A DNA stretch of 64,000 nucleotides from Phyllobacterium zundukense (GCF_002764115.1 NZ_CP017941.1:1-64000); one strand, 5' to 3'. Positions 40,315 to 49,632 are shown, numbered from the stretch's first letter. The notes: a model not told the origin generated them from the sequence alone. Made by a program: numbers and translations.

Positions 40315-41583
40315 TCATTCGGCCACGTAAGCGAGATTGTCGCGTGGCAGCCCGAGCCGATTCCAGACATCGACCAGAGCCGCGGCAAGCCGATCGATCA
40401 TGATGTCCTCATGGCAGGGTGTCGGCGTGATGCGCAGCCGCTCGGTTCCCTTCGCCACGGTCGGATAATTGATCGGCTGGATATAGATACCGTACTCGCT
40501 CAGCAGAAGGTCGCTTGCCGCCTTGCACTGCGTCGGATCGCCGACCGCCACCGGAATGATATGGGTGTCGCTGAGCATGACCGGCAGGCCCGCCGCGCCC
40601 AGCACCGCCCTAACTCGTCGGGCGCGATCCTGCTGGCGCTTGCGCTCCTCCTCAGAGGTTTTCAGATGCCGGATCGCCGCCGTGGCGGCGGCGCAGATCG
40701 CCGGTGGCAATGCGGTCGTGAAGATGAAACCCGGAGCATAGGAACGGACCGCATCGATCAGCACAGCGCTTGCTGTGATATAGCCGCCGAGGCAGCCGAA
40801 GGCCTTGGCGAGCGTGCCTTCAATCACGTCAATCCGGTTCATGGCGCCGTCGCGCGCGGCCAGTCCGGCGCCCCGAGGGCCGTACATGCCCACCGCATGG
40901 ACCTCGTCGAGATAGGTCATGGCGCCGTAACGGTCGGCAATATCGCAAATGCGATTGATTGGCGCAATGTCGCCGCCCATCGAATAGAGACTTTCGAAGA
41001 CGATGAGTTTCGGCCGATCCGGATCCGCCGTCTTCAACAATTCCTCAAGATGATCGGCATCGTTGTGGCGGAAGATGCATTTCTCCATGCCGGACTGGCG
41101 GATGCCCTCGATCATCGAATTGTGGTTGAGAGCATCGGACAGGATCAAACAATCGGGGACCAGCCTGGCGATGGTCGAGATGCCGGTCTGGTTCGAAACA
41201 TAGCCGGACGTGAAGACCAGCGCCGCCTCCTTGCCGTGGAGATCGGCAAGCTCTCCCTCGAGTTCGACCAGCGGATGATTGGTGCCGGCAATGTTGCGCG
41301 TACCGCCGGCCCCGGTCCCCATCCGGGTCGCCGCTTCGACCATGGCCGCGACGACTTTCGGGTGCTGTCCCATCCCAAGATAGTCGTTGGAGCACCAGAT
41401 GACGACGTCCTTCGGTCCTTGCGGGGAGTGCCACACGGCGTAGGGAAAGCGGCCTGCGATCCGCTCGAGGTCCGCGAAGACCCGGTAGCGCCGCTCCTCC
41501 TGCAGCTGCGCGATGGCGTCGGCGAAGAACCTATCATAACCCGGGAGGCCGGCCTCCCGGGAGTGCCATCGGCTATCGCTCAT
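40315..41583 (-). CDS. hemA: 5-aminolevulinate synthase
   Basis: 422 aa PLP enzyme condensing glycine and succinyl-CoA to 5-aminolevulinate, the first haem step in alphaproteobacteria. Seen: [43 protein letters not shown] and PLP Lys in [14 protein letters not shown]. Probably a second copy supplying haem for the oxidase cluster, since the chromosomal gene would lie elsewhere. A start with GGGGGGAG close upstream. Confidence 0.93.
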   Translation of the reverse strand: MSDSRWHSREAGLPGYDRFFADAIAQLQEERRYRVFADLERIAGRFPYAVWHSPQGPKDVVIWCSNDYLGMGQHPKVVAAMVEAATRMGTGAGGTRNIAGTNHPLVELEGELADLHGKEAALVFTSGYVSNQTGISTIARLVPDCLILSDALNHNSMIEGIRQSGMEKCIFRHNDADHLEELLKTADPDRPKLIVFESLYSMGGDIAPINRICDIADRYGAMTYLDEVHAVGMYGPRGAGLAARDGAMNRIDVIEGTLAKAFGCLGGYITASAVLIDAVRSYAPGFIFTTALPPAICAAATAAIRHLKTSEEERKRQQDRARRVRAVLGAAGLPVMLSDTHIIPVAVGDPTQCKAASDLLLSEYGIYIQPINYPTVAKGTERLRITPTPCHEDIMIDRLAAALVDVWNRLGLPRDNLAYVAE

Positions 41584-41691
41584 GCTCCCCCCAATTTCCA
41601 GTCGCCGCAGATCTCGAACTCTCCCATCGCGCCGACCTTTGGTTACACCTCACACAATTTGTCCTATGTGCAATTCCAGCTATGGCTTCCT

Positions 41692-42309
41692 TCATTCATC
41701 GGACTGCGCCATGATTTTGCGCAGCGTGTCGGCAATGCGACCAGCCGGCGTGTCGGAATCCAAGCCTCGCACGAATTTGCCCTGAATATCCATGATGTAA
41801 ATGTAAGTACTGTGGTCGACGGTGTAATCTTCAACGCCGGCTCCCGTTTTGTGGCGCGCGCTGTAGGCGCCATATTCCCGCGCAACCGCGGCGATCTGCT
41901 GCGGGCTGCCGGTGAGTCCGATGATCCGTGGATCGAACGCCCCGGTGTATTTGCCCATCACTTCGGGCGTGTCGCGTTCAGGATCGACGGTGATGAAGAT
42001 CGGTTGTAGTCTTGCGGCGTCGGGGCCAAGTTCCTCAAGCGCCGCGTCAATTTCGTACAGTGTCGTCGGACAGATGTCGGGACAAGAAGTATAGCCGAAG
42101 AAAACCAGCAGCCATTTGCCGCGATACGTCGCATCGGTGACGGTCGTTCCGTCCGGCGCCGTGAGCGTGAATGGGCCGCCGACCGTCACAGGCGCCGTGC
42201 CAGCCCACGCCGGCGGTTGGAAAACCGACAAGGCCGCGGCAACTATGAGGCAGAAGAGGGCATGGGGACAATGAGCCCAGGGGCGGAGGAGTCCATACCG
42301 TCGCTTCAT
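41692..42309 (-). CDS. SCO1/SenC copper chaperone
   Basis: 205 aa with an N-terminal hydrophobic export/anchor segment. Thioredoxin-like fold with copper ligands CPDIC in GYTSCPDICPTTL and the distal His in VDHSTYIYI. Delivers copper to, or reduces, the CuB/CuA site of haem-copper oxidases in the periplasm. ATG 42309 is preceded by GGAGG; longer upstream frames overlap the divergent gene. First of a leftward set with hemA and groEL. Confidence 0.93.
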   Translation of the reverse strand: MKRRYGLLRPWAHCPHALFCLIVAAALSVFQPPAWAGTAPVTVGGPFTLTAPDGTTVTDATYRGKWLLVFFGYTSCPDICPTTLYEIDAALEELGPDAARLQPIFITVDPERDTPEVMGKYTGAFDPRIIGLTGSPQQIAAVAREYGAYSARHKTGAGVEDYTVDHSTYIYIMDIQGKFVRGLDSDTPAGRIADTLRKIMAQSDE

Positions 42310-42442
42310 CAGGTACCTCCGGTGTATCGAGAGATGCGCCTCACGTTCCCGAGCACGACGTTTATCCAAGTAACCTTCGGCCGGGTGTGCCGATCTTGTC
42401 GTATTTAGTTGTTCACACCCTAGACATGATAGCTCATTTCGC

Positions 42443-42474
42443 CTTATGATCCATAAGTTTATTCCACGCGGAAT
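42443..42474. promoter_or_regulatory. Two inverted repeats in the sco1/cupredoxin divergent promoter
   Basis: CTTATG-ATC-CATAAG at 42443-42457 (perfect 6-bp arms) and ATTCC-ACGC-GGAAT at 42461-42474 (perfect 5-bp arms), 3 bp apart, 28 bases before the cupredoxin-like gene. No FNR/FixK box (TTGAT-N4-ATCAA) was seen. They suggest a dimeric regulator of the respiratory cluster. Confidence 0.5.
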
Positions 42475-42501
42475 ATGATCCCCTCGGAGGAGGTGTCGTC
42501 G

Positions 42502-43218
42502 ATGAAGACGATCAATTGGATCAGCGGGCTCGCGGTGATCGTTTTCGCTGCAACGATGTCTGCGCCTGCGCAAGCCTACGAAGTGAGTCCGGTCACAGGA
42601 GGCGGAACGATCGAGGGTACGATCGTCTACCGCGGCGATGTACCGACAACAAAGATCATCCCCACCAAGGATGTCGAAGTGTGCGGAGCACCCCGCGAAG
42701 ACCCACTGATCCGGGTCGGCACCGATCAAGCCGTTGAGAGTGCAGTCGTGTATTTGGTCGAGGTGGCCAAGGGAAAGGCCTGGGCAGAGCCCGGCAAGCC
42801 GCCTGAGCTTAACAACATCAAATGCCGCTTCGACCCTCAGGTTCAGGTGATACCGGCCGGTTCGCTGGTGGTTGTCAACAGCGATCCAATGCTCCACAAC
42901 ACCCACGGATATTATGGCAAGCGCACTGCCTTCAACCTGGCGCTGCCCAACCAGGGACAGCGCATACCCGTCGAATTGAATCGTGCCGGCGCTGTCCGCA
43001 TCGACTGCGACGCGCATGGGTGGATGGAAGGCTGGGTCTATGTGGTGGACAATCCTTACTACGCGATCACCGGCGCCGATGGCAAGTTCAGTATCCCCGA
43101 TGTACCGCCCGGCAATTACACGCTCGTGGCGATCCACCCCCTGACCGGACCCATCGAGCAGCCCGTAACGGTAGCGGAAAGTCAGCCCACCAGTCTGACA
43201 ATTGAACTGAAAAAATAA
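42502..43218 (+). CDS. Periplasmic cupredoxin-like / carboxypeptidase regulatory-like protein
   Basis: 238 aa. Signal peptide in residues 1-26 (cleavage after APAQA). Middle domain has a plastocyanin-like copper pattern: NSDPMLHNTHGYYG, then DCDAHGWMEGWVYV, offering His, Cys, His and Met. The C-terminal 55 residues form a transthyretin-like carboxypeptidase regulatory domain (DGKFSIPDVPPGNYTL). ATG 42502 follows GGAGGAGG. Likely a copper electron carrier for the adjoining oxidase. Confidence 0.75.
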   Translation: MKTINWISGLAVIVFAATMSAPAQAYEVSPVTGGGTIEGTIVYRGDVPTTKIIPTKDVEVCGAPREDPLIRVGTDQAVESAVVYLVEVAKGKAWAEPGKPPELNNIKCRFDPQVQVIPAGSLVVVNSDPMLHNTHGYYGKRTAFNLALPNQGQRIPVELNRAGAVRIDCDAHGWMEGWVYVVDNPYYAITGADGKFSIPDVPPGNYTLVAIHPLTGPIEQPVTVAESQPTSLTIELKK

Positions 43219-43226
43219 GAAAATGG

Positions 43227-43252
43227 GCGACCCACTGACCCAACAGGGTCGC
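43227..43252 (+). other. Intergenic hairpin
   Basis: GCGACCC and GGGTCGC form a perfect 7-bp stem with a 12-base loop between the cupredoxin-like and metallophosphoesterase genes. No T-run follows, so it more likely affects mRNA processing or stability than termination. Confidence 0.4.
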
Positions 43253-43308
43253 GTTCCTATGAAAAGACCGACGCTTTAAGAAACGGTCTGCACTGAGGAG
43301 GAACTCTG

Positions 43309-44445
43309 ATGTCCGACGAGCTTGACCGCATTCGGCGCGAAATGCATGCGGTGCTGCAGCAACCTGGGGTACGCCCCGACGACTCGCTCAAACTCACCCG
43401 TCGCACCTTCATTCACAGATCGCTGCTGTTCGGCGCCGTTTCCGTCGGCCAGACCTTCGCGTGGTGGCCGCTGCTCAACACCATCGACGTCGCTCACGCC
43501 GCCGAAGCGCCCTTCAAGTTTGCCTGGATTTCGGACACCCACCTTTACGAGAGATCCCTCAATACGCGCTTCGTCGACAAGGTGGTGCGCGCCGTGCAAG
43601 AGGTCCAGGCCATGGATCCACCTGCCGACTTTTTGATCTTTGGTGGCGACCTGGCCCAGCTCGGAAAGATTGAGGAACTCGAGCTCGGCGTCGAGCTCCT
43701 CAAGGATCTGTCGATCAAGAAGTATTACATTCCGGGTGAGCACGACTGGTATCTGGATATGGGCAAGAAGTGGGGCGAGCTGTTCGGCCAGCCCAACTGG
43801 ACCTTCGACCACAAGGGCGTGCGCTTCATCGGGCTCGATACGGTCAGCCGGGGTCCGGACTACTGGACAGTGAAGAAGATGACACCGGAGGAGCGCATGG
43901 GCCATATGGCGACCCTCGACGGCACGGTTGCCGGCGCGTGGGCCGGCGTCGGCCGCGACCAGCTCGACTGGATGCAGAAGACACTCGCCGACTGGGATAA
44001 GTCCAAACCGATCGTCATCTTCAGCCATAATCCGCTCTACGAGTACTACCCGCCCTGGAACTTCTGGGTGCGCGACTGGCGCGAAGTGAACGAGGTGCTG
44101 AAGCCATATACCAAGGTCACCAACATCCACGGTCACGTCCACCAGGTGCTCTATAACGAGATCGGCAGCATGCGCTCGATCGGCATGCTGGCGACCTCCT
44201 GGCCGTGGCCCTATGCCCCGGAAGGCGTACCCAAGCTGACCAAGCCGATGATCCGGGTCGACCCCGGCGATCACTTCGATGGGGTCGGCTGGGAAACCGT
44301 GAACGTGAACGCCGACGACAGGGTCGACGTCGAGTACATCATGTGGGGGCGCAAGGAGGTTTTCGTTCAATCGGACCCGGATTCCTCGTTGAGTCAACCT
44401 GAGAAGTTGCGGCCGCGCATGGCGGACAATATGTGGCCATACTAA
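43309..44445 (+). CDS. Tat-exported metallophosphoesterase
   Basis: 378 aa. Twin-arginine signal TRRTFIHRSLLFG within residues 30-55. Calcineurin-like motifs in order: DTHLYE, FGGDLAQ, GEHDWY (where most relatives have GNHD), FSHNPLY and HGHVHQ. Glu replacing the metal-bridging Asn is a notable change. Exported folded, probably to the periplasm. Its place between a cupredoxin and a cytochrome c, rather than phosphate genes, suggests an unexpected role in the respiratory cluster. Confidence 0.82.
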   Translation: MSDELDRIRREMHAVLQQPGVRPDDSLKLTRRTFIHRSLLFGAVSVGQTFAWWPLLNTIDVAHAAEAPFKFAWISDTHLYERSLNTRFVDKVVRAVQEVQAMDPPADFLIFGGDLAQLGKIEELELGVELLKDLSIKKYYIPGEHDWYLDMGKKWGELFGQPNWTFDHKGVRFIGLDTVSRGPDYWTVKKMTPEERMGHMATLDGTVAGAWAGVGRDQLDWMQKTLADWDKSKPIVIFSHNPLYEYYPPWNFWVRDWREVNEVLKPYTKVTNIHGHVHQVLYNEIGSMRSIGMLATSWPWPYAPEGVPKLTKPMIRVDPGDHFDGVGWETVNVNADDRVDVEYIMWGRKEVFVQSDPDSSLSQPEKLRPRMADNMWPY

Positions 44446-44458
44446 GGGAGGAATGGCT

Positions 44459-44923
44459 ATGACAATCAGAGCGACATTTCTCGGCGTTTTGTGCCGTCCG
44501 TCCCTCGCCGGTGCGATTGCGACGGTCGCCGTCCTCGTCGGCCCCACCAGTGCCCACAAGGCACCGCACAAACCGGAGCAGTTGAAACTGTACGAAGATG
44601 TGTTCATGGAGGAGGTCAGGAAGGGCGACCTCTTGTTCCACGGCGATGCAGCAACCGCCAAACAGATGAACGTCGTCCTCTCCACCACGGGAATGGCCTG
44701 CGCAATGTGCCATCCCATGGCCTCCGACACCCACCCGCAGTCCTACCCGAAATTCCAGATAGAAATAAGCAAATTTTCGACGCTACGCGACATGATCAAC
44801 TGGTGCATCGAGAAACCCAATCAGGGCGAAAAGATCGATCTCGATTCGGAAGCGATGAAGGCTTTGGAAGCGTACATCCACTGGTCAAACGCCGGCTCGG
44901 TATTGGTCCCTGGCAAGCATTAG
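44459..44923 (+). CDS. Periplasmic monohaem c-type cytochrome
   Basis: 154 aa from ATG 44459 (GGGAGG 6 bases upstream; an ATG at 44453 is too close to it). Signal peptide to about residue 33. One haem motif CAMCH followed by P and M, with surrounding IHWSNAG near the C-terminus. The layout resembles sulfur-oxidation type cytochromes, but no subgroup is certain. Likely shuttles electrons to the CcoN/CcoO oxidase encoded next. Confidence 0.82.
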   Translation: MTIRATFLGVLCRPSLAGAIATVAVLVGPTSAHKAPHKPEQLKLYEDVFMEEVRKGDLLFHGDAATAKQMNVVLSTTGMACAMCHPMASDTHPQSYPKFQIEISKFSTLRDMINWCIEKPNQGEKIDLDSEAMKALEAYIHWSNAGSVLVPGKH

Positions 44924-45080
44924 TTTTTTTCGGTTTGGCGCGGCTGCATAGAAGACGACTTGCGCCGGAAGCAATCTGAAACCGGCGACTGGCATTGGGT
45001 GGTTCCCGGTGCCGGTGAAGTTTGGAGTTGAGTGCTGAAGAGTCGCGCGGCTCAAGCGCGCGTGATGGGAGGGGCACGCC

Positions 45081-46514
45081 GTGGCAGAAACATTGCGTGG
45101 CAGATTCGCCGGCGTCGACCTAGATGATCTGGTCGATTGGCCGGTCGTGCGAACTTGGCTTTATTGGGGCATGTTCTGGCTCCTGGTCGCACCTTCCGTC
45201 GGCGTGGCGCTGTCGGGACTTTTCAACTATCCCGATTACCTCGGCACCACCTTGGGATTGACCTTCGGCAGGTTGCGCCCGGTCCACGTCAACGGCGTCA
45301 TCTTTGGCGCCTTTTCCTCCCTCTTCATCGGCGAATGCTATTACCTGGTGCCGCGCCTTTGCGGTGTGCGGGTGCCATGGCCGCAATGGGGGGTACCGTT
45401 GGCCTGGCTGTGGAATGTCACCGTGGCGGCTGCGCTTATCGCATTGCCGTTCGGCGCAAATCACGGCCTCGAAGCGGGCGAGTTCCCGCTGTTCGCCAAA
45501 ATCCCGATCTTTCTCGTTGTTGCCGTGGCGACCGCACAATTCCTGATAGCCATCTCCCGGCGCCTCGAGGCGCCGCTCTATGTCGCACTCTGGTACCTGA
45601 TCGGGGCTTTCGTGTGGACGACGATGAATCTCGTACTGGGCATCATCCTGCCCTACACGATCTCAGGCATCAACAGCGCGGCCTTCCACGGCCTCTACAT
45701 TCACTACATCGTCGGACTGTGGATCACGCCGGCGGGCTACGTGCTCATCTACTACTTCTTGCCGATCAGCGTGCGCAATCCGATCTATGGCCACAAGCTC
45801 TCGCTCGTCGGCTTCTGGTCCCTCGCCCTGTTCTACCCCTTCGTCGGCATCCATCATTATCTCTACAGCCCGATCGCCGATTGGGCCGAGACAATCGCGA
45901 TCGTCACGTCCATGCTGCTGATCATTCCGGTGTGGACGGTGCTGGTGAACTTCTTCGGCACCGTGAAGGGCCGCTGGGACGCCTTCGGAAAGAACCTCCC
46001 GGCCAAGTTTCTGATCATGGGCTCGCTCATGTATCTGGTGGGATGTTTCCAGGGCTCGACCGAGGCCTTGCGCTCGATCCAGCAACCGACCCATTTCACG
46101 GATTTCGTCATCTCGCACTCGCACCTCACAGTGTTCGGAACGTTCGTGGTCTGGGCAATGGGCGGCCTGGTTTATGTCTGGCCGCGGGCCTGCGGGCGCG
46201 AGCTTTGGTCGTTCACGATGGGCAATTGGGCATTTTGGCTGATCACCGTCGGTATCTCCACCATGGGCCTGGTGCTGACTGCCGCTGGACTGCAGCAAGG
46301 CTTCCAGTGGATGGCCGGCACCGAATGGCTCGACACGGTGCTCTCGATGCGACCCTATTGGTTGGTGCGTACCGTCGGCGGCATCAGTATGGACATTGGA
46401 ATGTCGCTTCTCGTCATTGATCTGATGATGACGGCGCTGACCCGGCCCGCCGAAACTGTGGGCGGTCGGGCATTCGGTGCGCCAGCGGTTCCAGCTGGTA
46501 GGGCAGCCCGATGA
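45081..46514 (+). CDS. ccoN: cbb3-like cytochrome c oxidase subunit I
   Basis: 477 aa, about twelve hydrophobic segments. Haem/copper ligands: LRPVHVNGV (low-spin haem His), AFHGLYIHY (CuB His), VGIHHYLYSP (His pair) and ISHSHLTVFG (haem His pair). Family placement as cbb3-like rests on these and on the CcoO partner; spacing differs from standard FixN, so it is probably a divergent subfamily. GTG start with GGAGGGG 6 bases upstream. Overlaps the next gene by 4 bases. Confidence 0.88.
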   Translation: MAETLRGRFAGVDLDDLVDWPVVRTWLYWGMFWLLVAPSVGVALSGLFNYPDYLGTTLGLTFGRLRPVHVNGVIFGAFSSLFIGECYYLVPRLCGVRVPWPQWGVPLAWLWNVTVAAALIALPFGANHGLEAGEFPLFAKIPIFLVVAVATAQFLIAISRRLEAPLYVALWYLIGAFVWTTMNLVLGIILPYTISGINSAAFHGLYIHYIVGLWITPAGYVLIYYFLPISVRNPIYGHKLSLVGFWSLALFYPFVGIHHYLYSPIADWAETIAIVTSMLLIIPVWTVLVNFFGTVKGRWDAFGKNLPAKFLIMGSLMYLVGCFQGSTEALRSIQQPTHFTDFVISHSHLTVFGTFVVWAMGGLVYVWPRACGRELWSFTMGNWAFWLITVGISTMGLVLTAAGLQQGFQWMAGTEWLDTVLSMRPYWLVRTVGGISMDIGMSLLVIDLMMTALTRPAETVGGRAFGAPAVPAGRAAR

Positions 46515-48196
46515 GCGCGCGATTCGTTACCCTGGTGGCCGGCATCTTTTTCTTCTTCGCCGCGGTCGTCACCCAGGGCTTCCTGCCATTTTTCGAACCT
46601 TCGGCGCGAACAAGCCGGGTGACCGCCGTGGTCCGCACCGATTTCGGCCAGCTCAAATGGATGATGACCGAGGCCACCGATTACACGCCGCTGCAACAGC
46701 TCGGTCGCGACGTGTATCTGCGAGAAGGTTGCTGGTATTGTCATTCCCAGTACGTGCGTCCGGTGACCGGCGAGACGCGCCGCTGGGGTCCGGTGACCGA
46801 GTCAGGCGAGTTCGCTTACGACGTGCCGCACTTGTTCGGCACACGGCGCATCGGACCGGATCTGATGCGGGTCGGACTTAAGTTCAGCGACGAGTGGCAT
46901 CTTGCCCATTTCTGGAATCCACGCATGCTCTCCCCGGATTCGATCATGGCGCCGTATCGCGGACTGTTCGAGGAGCCGGCGCAGCCGGTCGCAATCATCG
47001 ACGACGGAGCCGGCAATCGTACGCTGGAAAGAACGCAGGTCACCGAACGGCTGTTCGACTTCGCCAGTCAGGAACGGATCCAGCTTACGCCGAACGCTGA
47101 CGGGCTCCTGTTCGTCCCGCTGGAGGCGAGCAGCAAGGTTCCAGTCATTGTCATCCCGAACGAGGAATACAAAGGCGGCGCGGTCAAGATCGCCGCCGAG
47201 ACGAAAGACCTGGAAGGTCTCATCGCCTATGTCCAGAAGCTCGGCATGAATCGCGGCAAGTGGCGCGACCTGTTCGAGCCGCAGCAACTTGAAGTCATGG
47301 ACGCGACGATGCCGCGCTCAAGCGAATGGATCGCGCGTGGCAAGGAGGTCTATGAGCGGCGGTGCCTCGGCTGCCACGGGATAGCGGGCGACGGCAACGG
47401 GCCCGCGGCGACCTTCATGTTCAATCAGCGCCCGCGAAGTTTCGCTGCGGCGGTGTTCAAGTTCCGGCTGACCAAGGAGCCGCTGCCGACTGACGGTGAC
47501 CTCTTGCGCACGATCACTCGCGGAGTTCGCGGCACGGCGATGCCCGCTTGGTACGACCTGCCGCTCAACGATAGGCTCGCGGTCATTCAATACATCAAGT
47601 ATGAGCTGGCGGTGGACCGCTCCGACCCGGCCGAGCCCTATGCGTTCTTCGTCGAGGAGCCGCCCGGTGCTCCTTTGTACATCGCAAAACCGCCCGAGGC
47701 TTCCCAGCAAATCCTCGACCGCGGCAAGGAAGTCTGGCAGGTCGCCAAATGCTGGGAGTGCCATGGCATGACCGGAAAGGGCGACGGCGAGAAAGCCGCC
47801 GGGCTGAAGGATGATCTCGGTTTTGGCATTGTGCCGGCCGACCTCACTAGTGGCCAGTTCAAGTCAGGGGCAACGGTCGAAGACATTTTTCGGACCATGA
47901 CGACTGGGATGAGCGGCACGCCCATGCCCTCCTACCGAGACTCGTTGCCCGAGGAGGACCGCTGGGCGCTCTCCTATTACGTTCTCGCACTTTCCGCCTA
48001 CAAAGACCCGCTCACATTGCAAACGCTGACGATCAGCGACACGGATCGCGCGGCGCTTAATGATCTGACGCTGGAGGCAGATTCCCCGGCGAAGGCCTAT
48101 GTTCCAGGCACGGACCCGGCGCAGAAGGCTTCCGAACTCGATGAAGGTAACGGGGGGCCGGTGACCGGCAAACGAAATACTACCGAAGGAGGCTGA
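46511..48196 (+). CDS. ccoO: Fused CcoO with two extra cytochrome c domains
   Basis: 561 aa, membrane-anchored by an N-terminal helix (FVTLVAGIFFFFAAVV). Residues 60-150 are a CcoO domain with haem motif CWYCH in EGCWYCHSQYVRPV. Two further cytochrome c domains follow with CLGCH (near 288) and CWECH (near 415), each with a late Met-type region (TAMPAW, GTPMPSY). Standard cbb3 keeps the one-haem CcoO and two-haem CcoP separate; here the likely equivalents are joined, so the operon lacks a separate ccoP. Confidence 0.9.
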   Translation: MSARFVTLVAGIFFFFAAVVTQGFLPFFEPSARTSRVTAVVRTDFGQLKWMMTEATDYTPLQQLGRDVYLREGCWYCHSQYVRPVTGETRRWGPVTESGEFAYDVPHLFGTRRIGPDLMRVGLKFSDEWHLAHFWNPRMLSPDSIMAPYRGLFEEPAQPVAIIDDGAGNRTLERTQVTERLFDFASQERIQLTPNADGLLFVPLEASSKVPVIVIPNEEYKGGAVKIAAETKDLEGLIAYVQKLGMNRGKWRDLFEPQQLEVMDATMPRSSEWIARGKEVYERRCLGCHGIAGDGNGPAATFMFNQRPRSFAAAVFKFRLTKEPLPTDGDLLRTITRGVRGTAMPAWYDLPLNDRLAVIQYIKYELAVDRSDPAEPYAFFVEEPPGAPLYIAKPPEASQQILDRGKEVWQVAKCWECHGMTGKGDGEKAAGLKDDLGFGIVPADLTSGQFKSGATVEDIFRTMTTGMSGTPMPSYRDSLPEEDRWALSYYVLALSAYKDPLTLQTLTISDTDRAALNDLTLEADSPAKAYVPGTDPAQKASELDEGNGGPVTGKRNTTEGG

Positions 48197-48199
48197 GTT

Positions 48200-48376
48200 A
48201 TGCTCGGATTTGAGATCACCGGACCTTATGCGGGCGCCATGTTGATGAGCCTTGGTGCGCTTTGCGTCTTCGTTTGGGGCGTGCTCTCAGGCGCCTTCCA
48301 CGGCGCCGATGACGCGGCCATCAGATTCTACGAAAGGGAAGTGGAAAATGACAACGCCAAGCACACCGGAGAATGA
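48200..48376 (+). CDS. CcoS-like small membrane protein
   Basis: 58 aa. One membrane helix (AMLMSLGALCVFVWGVLSG) followed by FHGADDAAIRFYE, matching the layout of cbb3 assembly protein CcoS (helix, then Gly-x-x-Asp-Asp and an aromatic segment). AAGGAGG precedes ATG 48200. Overlaps the next small gene by 29 bases. CcoS is linked to cofactor insertion into cbb3 oxidase. Confidence 0.7.
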   Translation: MLGFEITGPYAGAMLMSLGALCVFVWGVLSGAFHGADDAAIRFYEREVENDNAKHTGE

Positions 48377-48557
48377 CGGCTCGGATCAAGGTTCGGACCA
48401 CGACCACGAGCTGGAGGAGTATGCCGGCGGTACCATCCAGGCTCGACACGGGTATCTCCCGGTATGGCTCCTGGTCGTCTACGCGGTTCTTTTCATCTGG
48501 GGGCTCTATTACGCCTACCATTATTGGGGCGGGGTCGGGCCGGGACGGATCGGTTAG
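48348..48557 (+). CDS. Small single-pass membrane protein, oxidase-associated
   Basis: 69 aa from ATG 48348. A soluble acidic/His N-terminus (DQGSDHDHELEEYAGG) leads to one helix WLLVVYAVLFIWGLYYAYH. Resembles the membrane anchor that begins CcoP, so it may supply the anchor lacking in the fused CcoO. The HDHE segment could bind metal. Confidence 0.65.
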   Translation: MTTPSTPENDGSDQGSDHDHELEEYAGGTIQARHGYLPVWLLVVYAVLFIWGLYYAYHYWGGVGPGRIG

Positions 48558-48611
48558 GAAGCACAGTCGCGCACGCTAGGATGGCTGACGAGTTGAGAGA
48601 GGAAGCAGGAG

Positions 48612-48710
48612 ATGCTGGTAGCTAAGATACTAATGGGAGTTGCGATTCTGAATCTTTTCCTGCTGCTCGCCGCGCTCGCCATGAACGTTGCCCTTGTTTA
48701 TTTCGGCTGA
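48612..48710 (+). CDS. Tiny membrane peptide (32 aa)
   Basis: Almost entirely one hydrophobic helix (ILMGVAILNLFLLLAALAM) with a short N-terminus. AGGA lies upstream of ATG 48612. Oxidase operons often contain such subunits (CcoQ-like). Called from position, ribosome site and composition; no family recognised. Confidence 0.55.
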   Translation: MLVAKILMGVAILNLFLLLAALAMNVALVYFG

Positions 48711-48724
48711 CCAGGAGGAGGCCT

Positions 48725-48847
48725 ATGCTTGAGGATACCGTTTTCTCGTTCGCAAATGCGAGTCCGTACCAAACGATCGCCTTTATCGGCGGCGCGATAG
48801 CGCACATCGCCTTCTTCGTATGGGTGGCTTACCTCGTGCGCAAATAG
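48725..48847 (+). CDS. Tiny membrane peptide (40 aa)
   Basis: AGGAGG starts 10-11 bases before ATG 48725. Sequence runs from MLEDTVFSFANASPYQ into a single helix AFIGGAIAHIAFFVWVAYL ending in RK. No family recognised; probably an oxidase accessory subunit, translated with its neighbours. Confidence 0.55.
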   Translation: MLEDTVFSFANASPYQTIAFIGGAIAHIAFFVWVAYLVRK

Positions 48848-48903
48848 CGGCGCGGAACAACACTTTTCGTTGAATGAGCGGCGCATCGACAGGAGGTCTG
48901 CCT

Positions 48904-49632
48904 ATGACCTATTACCTCATGATCTTCGCCGCTGGGTTCGCGGGCAGCTTTCACTGCATCGGCATGTGCGGCGGCTTTGCCTGCGCGCTTGGCCGCGATC
49001 AGCAAGGGGGCGGCGCAACCGTACTTCGCCACCTATTCTATAATACCGGCCGATTGACAACGTATTGCTTTGTGGGCGGGCTCGCGGGCGCCCTCGGTCA
49101 GGTCATCTGCACCACGCAAGATTCAATGGCCGCGCCGCTCTTGGACGGCTCCCTCGACATCGCCCAGCGAATTCTCGCGATTGTCGCTGGCCTGCTCATG
49201 ATTGCCATGGCGTTGCAGTTCTTCGGCTTGCTGCAGGTCTTTCATCGCCTGGCGATCGGATTCGGCGGCAGCACGTTTGCGATGTCCCTGCGCAGTCTGA
49301 TGACAGCCCGAAGCAGCACTGCGCCGCTCGCCTTTGGCGTGTTCAACGGCTTCCTGCCATGTCCGCTGGTCTATGCCTTCGCCGCCCAGGCGGCAAGCAC
49401 CGCCGGAGCGCTTCCCGGCTTTCTCGTCATGGCGTCGTTCGGACTGGGAACCTTTCCCGCAATGTTGATGATGGGCGGCGTCGGCCAGGTTCTTCGGCCA
49501 GCCTGGCGGCAGCGCGGCGTCCGGTTGGCCGGCGGCTTTATTCTTTTGCTCGGCCTCATCACGCTCGGCCGTGGTCTGCTGCCCTCGGACGTTCATATCG
49601 GCCATGCCTGGCTGGGAGGACTTCCCGCATGA
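48904..49632 (+). CDS. Sulfite exporter TauE/SafE-type (DsbD-like) membrane protein
   Basis: 242 aa, six or more hydrophobic segments. Paired motifs FHCIGMCGGFACALG near the start and FNGFLPCPLVYAF mid-protein give Cys/Pro pairs as in the CcoH-type copper/thiol transporters found beside cbb3 operons. Annotated as sulfite exporter by family, but here copper handling or thiol transfer for oxidase assembly is likelier. ATG 48904 follows AGGAGG; the stop overlaps the ATPase start (ATGA). Confidence 0.82.
   Translation: MTYYLMIFAAGFAGSFHCIGMCGGFACALGRDQQGGGATVLRHLFYNTGRLTTYCFVGGLAGALGQVICTTQDSMAAPLLDGSLDIAQRILAIVAGLLMIAMALQFFGLLQVFHRLAIGFGGSTFAMSLRSLMTARSSTAPLAFGVFNGFLPCPLVYAFAAQAASTAGALPGFLVMASFGLGTFPAMLMMGGVGQVLRPAWRQRGVRLAGGFILLLGLITLGRGLLPSDVHIGHAWLGGLPA

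Noticed and set aside
40411..42009. 532-codon plus-strand frame opposite hemA and sco1
   Set aside because: Mirror frame of two well-recognised genes.
42310..42501. Search for an FNR/FixK (anaerobox) site before the oxidase genes
   Set aside because: No TTGAT-N4-ATCAA-like palindrome found; only the CTTATG and ATTCC repeats are reported.
42310..43137. Upstream extension of the sco1 frame by 276 codons
   Set aside because: Runs antisense through the cupredoxin-like gene; SCO1 begins at 42309 with a good ribosome site and signal segment.
49065..49628. Extension of the copper ATPase frame upstream
   Set aside because: Lies wholly within the SafE-like gene in another frame; ATPase similarity starts at 49629.
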